Shown: positions 55,384-64,000 of the stretch, one piece after another
Position numbering within the stretch: position 1 is the stretch's first letter
Layout of the letters: every line of letters begins with the position of its first letter
Assembly: GCA_028023455.1 (NCBI GenBank)
Contig: JAQFVV010000012.1
Span: 14,088,364 to 14,152,363, forward strand
Reading direction: 5' to 3'
Length of the DNA: 64,000 nt
Source of the DNA: Epiperipatus broadwayi
Lineage: Eukaryota > Onychophora > Udeonychophora > Euonychophora > Peripatidae
Program-made: the position numbers and the translations under genes
The notes under the pieces: model-generated
Told to the model about the DNA's origin: nothing
Database searches by the model: none
Seen by the model: the letters and a program-made list of their open reading frames with translations, nothing else

Positions 55384-58300
55384 GAGAGAAGAGTCAGAAT
55401 ATTAATCATTAATTGTGCTTAACTGTTGCATTTACTTATTTGTGCACACTTTAATCTAAAATAATATTTAAATCTGTCTTATAAAAAAAAAAAAAAAAAT
55501 TGTATAATCAAAATGTGCAAATATATATATTTATGCATATATATGTTGTACCCTTCCTTAAAGGAAAACTACTGAACAGAGAGAATCCGGTTGAGATCAC
55601 AATAATGTATTACAGTTAAGTTGCATAAACAATGACTATTAAGACGATTAACATGAAAACTAGCTCAAGATCCATTACTAAGATACAATATCTAATAAAA
55701 AACAATATTTTTTTTTTTAATATTTAATTATAAGAAATTTAATAGATTAAATGTAAGACAACTTATATTTACAATAAATGATTAGGGGTCAACTATAATA
55801 CTTAATCCATTCATTTTAATGATAAATCTTATTTATAATTAGCTCAATATTATAAACAAATAGGGTTCTATCGAAATAACAAATATAATTATAAAAATTC
55901 TTAACGAGACGTTCAGTAAGGCACACTAGCTTAAACATTGAGAATACATCCCAAAAGATACATTCCCAACAGCATAAGAATATTACCCCACCAAATTCAG
56001 ATAACAAAACTGCCATGTAATATACTCATGTCTTTAAAACACACATCTAATAATCATAAATACGATTTTATAAATTTATTACAGAAATAATAATTAATTA
56101 ATATTCCTTTAATAAAATATAAACTAATAACTTTACCCATCATCTCTCAATAAGAAATTTACACTTCTCCAAAATAATAATAATAATGATAATAATAATC
56201 TCAGGTTTATTTCTAACAAATTATAACAAATATGAATTAACACCATTAATACTCTGTAGTTAAATATGATGAGGGATTTTACATGATATCTAACTACTCT
56301 TATAAAATAAGTATAACAATAAGCAATTAAAATAACTTAATGACTCAATATTAAATCTACTTAATTAAAATTTAGTAATAAGAAAAAAAAAGTATAATAA
56401 GATTTTAAGTAAACATTATACAATCTTTCTTTGTTTAATGTGGCATTCTTAAAAATATATATAATGTATTTTAATATTGTGGCAATTTCAAGTATACCTC
56501 TCATTGGTGTTGTATCAATTTAAAAATAATTACCAATGATCATATCTTCTATGATAATAATATACTTGGTTACTTAGTCAAATATAATAGAAATAATTTC
56601 AAAGTAATCTTAAGGATCATATGCCAAAAAGTAATATTTTTAAATTATTAATTTCTGTGGATTATGCATGTAAAATGAAAAATCAAATAAGCAACACACA
56701 GATAAATCACAACATGACTAAATTGTAGATTTTAAAACAATTCACAATTTATTTACAAATTAATAATAAATTTATAACATAATATGAAAAAAATATTCAC
56801 AAAGGTTAAAATAAGAATTAACATTATTTAACATAAAAAAAAAAATATTTATAATAAATCTTACCAATAGGTTCATAGAATAAAATAAAAATAGCCTTCA
56901 CTCTGGCCATTTCAAAATAAAATAAAAATGAAACTTACAACAGTAATGATAATATGTAACCTTCATTCAGTAAAATAGTATTCTATTATTTGTGTTGGAA
57001 ATAGTTAAAATAAATTTCTTAATTTCTAAAAAAAAAAACATAATATTTTATTCTACTATAAAATGTATTTCTTATGATGTAAACACATCAATGCAAGTTT
57101 ATATTTTAAAATACATTTCTTAAAGTCCAAATAAAATATTAAAAAAAGAAAAATTATTAAAAAAAAAACTTTGTTTGCAGTTTGGCAAAGTATCATTCTA
57201 ACATTTGGACTATCAGAAAATTTTAAATAAAATATAAATATCTCCCTCTATAAAATTAATTAACTATTATGCAAAAAATATTCAAGAGGAAATTTTATAA
57301 ATTTTTGTAACTTAACTAGGTTTAAATTATTTATAATAAAATTTAAGAAAACTATCCATAAATTATCTTGCTTGACATTTATATTAATTTCATTTTTATA
57401 TTCTTTCATACATCATATCATCCCAAAATCATTTTCACTATTTCTCACTTTCATTCCATTTGAATATGCATCTGATTGAGCTAAGTGATCTCTAATATTT
57501 TGTATGGGCATCAATTCTTCTTCTCTTGTATTACATACTATGGCAATCATTAAACATCTCAACACCATTTGTGAAAGAAATTCCTATATACTACATCTTG
57601 CCTTCTCACAAAATTATTTACTTCAAACGGTTTAGTCATTACTTTTCCAACTTATAAAACTATCTTCTATGATGATACTTGTGGTGATAGATAGTGATTA
57701 AAGTGTAGGGTATGGAATAATAACAAGAATGTTTCAAAAAATAAGATAATATCATCATGGGTACAGTGCAAATCATAAGAGTAGGTCCGTATTCATCGGG
57801 CACCTAAGATTCAAGTCATGGCTCTATTATAGCACTTATTGACGATAAGGAAATGCAACTGTCCATGGAAAAAGATATACAGCCCTATGTTATCTGTATA
57901 TTTTAATAACTTTAAAATATGGAAATATAATTCACATACAACAGTTTTCAACATATCCCTAACACCTAGGATTTCATAAGAATATTATTACTCTCCCAAC
58001 CACCATCCTATATCTTCCACACTGAATAAGTCGTCGAACATCATAAAATATACCAACAGCATTCTAAAATAACTTCCAAAACACAATACTAAAGAAAATA
58101 ACAAAGATCTAAATTCATTTCAAGATGTTTTTTAAAAGTTTTCATGCACAAATGATCTTGATAAACATTCATCAGTATTATACATTTTATTTATTTGTTA
58201 TGATATAATTTAGAGATCAATATTATGTCCTTTCTGTATTTCAACAGATAACATTCATAAAATAACATTAATAATTTAACGATGCTGTATAATTTACGCA

Positions 58301-61300
58301 TATCCAAGCATTCACATTAAAATGAATATTTAAAAATATCCTTAGTTGTTTTCAAAGTCTGCATTTATCAACTCTTTCACAAAATACAGTAATTTTATCA
58401 ATGGTTCATTCTTCCATTGTTGAACATTAAATTCAAGCAATGTGAAATATTGATTTTAAAATACTAATTAAGATATTCTTTTTCTTAAATAAAAGAAAGG
58501 AAACAAAATTATTAAGCAAAAATGTAATCTAAATAATAAAATTATCAATGATCTCATTATAGTGTTAGATCATCTATAGTGATCTGCTTCTTAAAACCAT
58601 AAAAGAAAAAATTCCGATTGAAATTTGCCTTGTTCAGAAAATTACTTTCTGAATATCCATTTGTTTTTTTTAAAAACATTATAATAAAGTTAATCTATCT
58701 TAAAACTATAATAACAAGTTAGTTTTAAAATAAATAATTGTAATCTTTTAAATACTAATGTTAAAACCTTATAGTAAAAAAAAGATCATAATAAAGTTTA
58801 AAGTTACGAAAGGATTTTTTTTCCTTCTTGCTGGTAAATTGAATTGCTTGTCAGGCAGCTCACTCCATTGCCTAACTACAGTTGAACAGCACTGTGCACA
58901 ATTATATGTCTATCCTGGTGCCATATGAAGAGATGGACAAATAACATTAAAATCCAAGAAGAATATTAATAAGGCCGAAGAAATAATTGTTCACTTCAGT
59001 TTTTTTTCCCTAGGCATATATTCAGGCATATAATATTTTCTTTAAATAATTTATGGATCCATTTATGAAAATATTTCTTACATACATTTTCGGCCATAGT
59101 ATAGAGCAAGTATATATTGCAGTGAATATAATATAATTAATATTCGCATTTTCCATTGGTAAAATCATTAATAGCAGACATTATATAATGTAAATTATTT
59201 ATTTAATATACTTATCAGCAGACATAATTATGAATTCAAATAAACATTTCTTTCTTTTAGAAAAGAAAAATACGATTTTTTTATCTTTTTAAACATATAT
59301 CTCATCTCTAAATATTTTTCTTTTCCAGATAAAAAGAGTTATATCATTCATGCATTTATTCACAGATATGATTTTAATCCTTTTAAAAGACTAATATGAT
59401 TTTATTATTTCCAGATAAATTATGTTAAAATATAATTTATTTATTGATTTTATCAGTAGCAAATTCTTTAAAGGCATTCAAAATCATTTTCTTCAATTTG
59501 TCTATAAATACATTGTTCTTAAAATATAAGTCCATTTTGACTTCTTTAAAGACAAATCAAATACGAGTCATTAATATCAATTATATACTAAAACAGATAT
59601 TCATCATACCATAAGACATTTTAAGTTCAGTTTTAGAGCATAAATGCAGAGTTTTAATTTTCTTCTCTTTTCAAATTTAATATTACAAATAAGTTTTTTA
59701 ATGAATATCTGGTTCCTCTTAATTACCTTGAATAAACTAGCTGTATTGCAATGTGATAAAGTCATTTCAAATAGTTACTTATTCCAAACATATTATCTTT
59801 ATAAATTACAAAGTTTTTATATAAATCCACTCCGGTTTTGTTGTAGTAATTTTCGTGATATTTAGTATTCATCTTCACAATATTTAATTAGCCATTATTG
59901 TGTTCCATAAAGTTATTGAGATCCTGAACTAAGTTTCAAGTAGACAAACTGATAGGGAAAGAAAACACAATTAATATGAAAAAATCTGTCTAGACTGGCT
60001 TCAACCTCTTTTTATACTGGTCTTAATCCAATGATTTAATTGATCAATACTGCTTGTTCAAATCTTCTAATTTGCATAACTACATCAATATGATTTTTAA
60101 AATTAAGTTATAAAACTATAAGTCATCAATATTAAATAATATCAAATTATTTATTATCTTAAATATTAAATATTTTAATTTTTAAAAAAAAACTAAATAT
60201 CCTTGCTAAAACAATTTTTAATATTTAAATAATCTGAAATTGATTTTTAAAAATAATTTCTTACACTTAAATAAAATAATAAGTTTAAATATTATTTTTC
60301 TAATTTTTTTTTTCTAAACTGAATAATTTGCTATACTTTATTATATATCAAATTTTGTTAACAAGTTAAAACTAAAGTTTTCTTTGTCTAACTTTCTGAA
60401 AGCACACATATTGACACAGCACCTTTAAAATAATATTAAATTAACATTTTAAACAAAATTAATTATCTCAAACATATAAAATATTTATCACTGTAATTAA
60501 GCTATTCTACCATTATAGTATCTTTAAATATATTAAATAAAAATTAATATTATCTTTTAAATAATATATTGTATCATTTTATATTTAATTCATTTCAAAA
60601 TGAATTCAAACTATCTAATATATCTTTATAAGCTCTTATCTACTGAGTTTCAACCCCTTCTATCTATAATATCAAAATTATATGTTAGAAAATAACCTAA
60701 ATTTAAATTTTTTTTAAATATAGCTATTTTTTCAACTCTACCTAACTGTCTGTATCTATTGTAAAGGGTACAATGTATATTGTAACCTACTAAAGAGGCA
60801 CTCACAAGATATAAACAATAATAGAGGCAGGCTAAAACCTCCATATGCTAAACATAGCAATAATAATAAGCTCAAATGTTAAGCTAATTAAATAATAATA
60901 AATAAGTCACCAATTATAATAATTAAGTAAATTGAGGGTTACATATAGATAATTGAATGATCGGCCAAAACTATATTGGCTTGCTTTTATATATGCTGCT
61001 ATAAGAAAAAAATGTGGATCATGTCAAATGCAAAACATTAAATTAAAAGGAGAGTTCTAATATTCTGCTTTAATAAATAAGATATTAGGAGGAGAGTGAT
61101 CTGATACTGTCATGGCTTTTTCATCTGTTATTTTTTTATATTTATGTAAATTCCAGTTACTAAAGTAGTTTTAAATCATTTATACTATACATATAAGTAT
61201 AACTGATTAATATTTATGGTATGACCAAATTGCTCCCTTTTTAATTTAATGAATAAATATTAGGAAAAGTGCAATTATATTTCCTGGTCAATCCTACTCC

Positions 61301-63099
61301 AAGTCATATTCTATATGATATAAAAGAGATCTATAACTTGTGATAGTGTTTATTTATTTATTACTGAGGCCAGTGTTCAGTTAACCATATTAGCTGAACA
61401 CACCGTCACAAGGTTAATTAATAAAGACTGAATTTTTCCCTCTTTCTAATTACAGTACTTTTTTGTTATCAGATTTCTATTTATGGAAATTTAATAAATT
61501 AATTATATGTATTAGCATTTATACATGGAGGAATCTAAATAATGAAGATTGCAGAATTCAAATTACCACATAGATTTAATAAACAAGTAAGTACATACTA
61601 TAAATACAAAATTATTTATTAATACTACCTTATTGTATTATTAAGCATTAACATATAGTTACAACATTACATAGAATAGATGTATAACACACATTCTTAA
61701 TTACTAATTTAATTAAGTATTCTGTTAGCAATAATAAAGTTTAGTTCAGGTGTCTTATTAGTTCGTTTAAAATTTATATAAGTTAGGTATAGATCTCTAA
61801 TTAATCTTATCTATTATTTCTTTGAATGGGTTTAATGACTGATATAATAGGTGTAAACAATGGCCTTAGGTTTCTTATTTCTACTAACTATGGGATCCAT
61901 TAGGTCTGGTTGAAATGTTATTTTCTTATTAGCTTGCTAGGATCCTGGTATTATGTAGGCACAGAATTTTGAATCAAAACCTCATCTCGACTTTAATTAG
62001 AAAGAAGGCATCAGTGTCCATATCTGTTTAGCAGTGCATCTGATTTGAATTATACCCACAGGTAAAAGCAAACACGGCAAAACATTCTTATATAGCTTTG
62101 TGACTTTTTTACTTCATTTTCCGCCACTTAATGAAGAATACAGTATTCTAATTTGAAGAATTCCTGAGTAATATTAACGAAGTAAGGAAGGAATGAATTA
62201 AAGTTGTCAGGATCTTTTTATATCACTGGTCTGATTCCATCATGCAAGTACTTATTCACATTTTTCTTTATCTCTTCAGGAATATAATTCCCCTGCAAAG
62301 CTTATTTTTATTATAATTAAATTTATAATATTAATTATAGCTTACATACAATGCACGGTTTATTTTTTTTTTAATATAGCATTCATTTTTGTTTGTGGAC
62401 TAACATCATTTCATCAACAAATAAATGAACACTACAATATTTAAACAATATTTAATTATATACAATGTCTAAATTGTTTTCATTTTTGAAGTTCATATTG
62501 GTGATCGACAATCCGATTGGCCACATTTAATTGGAAGAAATATCATACTTCCTCCCCCCTCTAATTATAATTAATTGTATTTTTTTCTTATCTTAAAAAA
62601 ATCTGCATGTACTTTTTCTTTATCAGGATAGTTACAATAAAAATAATAAATCTTATTTATTAAATTAAAAAAAAAATTACATGTTTTTTATATATTATTA
62701 TATTTTATAAAATATATTTTTCTCTCAGCAATCTTTCATGGTAGAATATCAAATACATGTAGTACCAAAAATAATGGTACAATATCTTCCCAATAGAGAG
62801 CAAGAATCAAAATGGGTGATTTTATCTGATTTTATTCATAACTACAAAACTAAAAAATATATATATAAAAGATTTTTCTTCCTTCTCCTTTATATGTAAT
62901 ATATCCTGTGGATTATATACTGACTTATAAGTAGGGACAATTTATATATATTTATTTGGGCAATTTATTAAGATCATAAAAATAGCTGCACATGAATGAT
63001 AAGTATTAGAGTTGTCATAGGACATGTATTTTCTGCAACTTAATCAATGAGAGAGTTATCTTTTGCGCACTATAATGTGCATGACTTCCAGCAGGAATT
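55384..63099. other. Long AT-rich stretch, no gene recognised
   Basis: Searched by eye for further CRELD exons (DxNEC / DIDEC starts, Cys clusters, transmembrane segments) and found none. Frames at 55816-56016, 59644-59865 and 60650-60844 show no domain. If CRELD continues, its remaining exons are either beyond the window or too diverged for me to see. Confidence 0.45.
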
Positions 63100-63960
63100 A
63101 AGGAAAACCAAGTTCATTACTAAATTTGAGTCTTGCTCAATCAATTCCCAAGAGACTTATAGGCTCTAGGTCCCTAGTCTTTTTGGTTTCACCTTCAGCA
63201 CTTTCTGAAACCTTGCTATTCTGAGACTTAAGAGACCATTCCGGATGAATTTCCTACAACTATGAGTGTGTATAGTGCGGAGATATAAATTTCCCAACTG
63301 AAATAACCACATTGCTTTGCTAATACTGACGAGGACACCATCATCATTATTACTAAAACCCAGCTCATACATAAGCTCATAAGAAATAAATTATTTGTTC
63401 ATTATCCTTTTCCTCTTCATTCCTTTCCGTTGGATACATACTCGGTCTTCAGGGTACAAGCCATCTGGACTTTTATACTAATGCTATCTGATCTTATAAC
63501 TTGAAGATGACTGAAGTGAAGGAGACCTTGAACTCTCATTGCTGGTAGCACTAGTTCCTCCATTTAACATCCAGGAATTTCTCTGGGGATCCGTCCTGAG
63601 CTTTAAATTTCTTTCCTGGGGACAAAGAACACAAACAGGTTTTTTCTTTATTTATCTCATGTCGGCATATTATTTCTTGTCTTTTTACCCTGTCCAGAGA
63701 CTTTCTTACGCCTTTTAGTATACCTTGAGTTATATAGATCTTTTAGGTTTATTCTTAGAGCATTAACTTCATAATCATTCTGGTTTGCAACTCGTTTACA
63801 CATTTCGATACTGACTTCTTGCCACTGGACTTTATTGTAATCAAAGGCACTGAGTAATTCAGCCATCTATCTGTTTAATTGTTTCACATTCGGTGCCTAT
63901 TTACAAATGTTTTATTGAATTGGGAAAATTTCTCCTCACTATTTCAATAATTTATTTTTC
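63100..63960 (-). pseudogene. Unidentified coding-like stretch at right edge
   Basis: On the minus strand, several protein-like blocks follow one another in different frames. 63866-63657 gives MAELLSAFDYNKVQWQEVSI and a basic end (YTKRRKKVSGQGKK). About 63625-63495 gives a Ser-rich block (GGTSATSNESSRSPSLQSSS). About 63480-63405 gives SPDGLYPEDRVCIQRKGMKR. The patch is GC-richer than its surroundings. Frame changes suggest a decayed gene or retrocopy; a spliced gene is also possible, because an acceptor-like TTTGTCCCCAG lies between the first two blocks. Family unknown. Confidence 0.3.
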
Positions 63961-64000
63961 CATCAGCATGACTGCCATCAGTGCCGATAGCTTGTTGACT

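Noticed and set aside
1-64000. CRISPR array, bacterial operons, rRNA or intact tRNA genes
   Set aside because: No regularly spaced repeats, no compact gene clusters and no complete cloverleaf were seen; the only tRNA-like signals are SINE-type fragments.

Overview
The window is AT-rich, intron-rich animal DNA. It shows spliced exons with GT-AG boundaries, kilobase-scale introns, and dense retroelements and foldback repeats; no bacterial-type genes are present. The transposon mix (Penelope-like, RTE, Ty3/gypsy, ZBED-type hAT, and a LINE C-terminal CCHC domain of a kind I associate with arthropods) suggests an invertebrate, perhaps an arthropod. That placement is inference only.

The one host gene I recognise is a CRELD gene (cysteine-rich with EGF-like domains) on the plus strand. 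Seven coding exons run from 12186 to 51225. They encode a signal peptide, a CXXC motif, the Trp-rich CRELD domain, a laminin-type EGF region and a calcium-binding EGF. Exon phases join cleanly across all six introns (0, 2, 0, 1, 0, 1). I could not find the cysteine-rich exon normally lying between the two EGF parts, nor the usual 3' exons; the 3' end probably lies beyond the window. A possible short alternative last exon is at 55361-55383.

Left flank (1-12185): an inverted pair of Penelope-like fragments (1501-3139), a TG...CA-bounded LTR-like unit (5505-7695), and a decayed hAT/ZBED transposase with one terminal repeat (about 9300-10696). CRELD intron 1 (12294-26749) is a nested stack. A Ty3/gypsy element (gypsy-C, minus strand) has its 3' LTR split by a second gypsy (gypsy-B, minus strand). 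The 5' LTR of gypsy-B is in turn split by a second Penelope-like inverted pair, flanked by an exact 15-bp target duplication. Both gypsies keep gag, zinc knuckle and protease but have lost reverse transcriptase and most of integrase.

Intron 3, intron 4, gypsy-C and the region 3' of exon 7 carry a foldback repeat family (family D) with 12-16 bp target duplications, which points to retroposition rather than cut-and-paste transposition. Intron 6 (17 kb) holds a nearly intact RTE-type LINE (37026-40313, 12-bp target duplications, one frameshift and one nonsense change), a foldback MITE and an LTR-like island (44137-45159). Downstream of exon 7 are a TIR-bounded unit carrying a LINE 3' fragment (52210-52940) and long AT-rich stretches with no recognisable gene. 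A decayed coding-like stretch of unknown identity lies at the right edge.

All calls were made by reading the sequence and conceptual translation; no database search was run.
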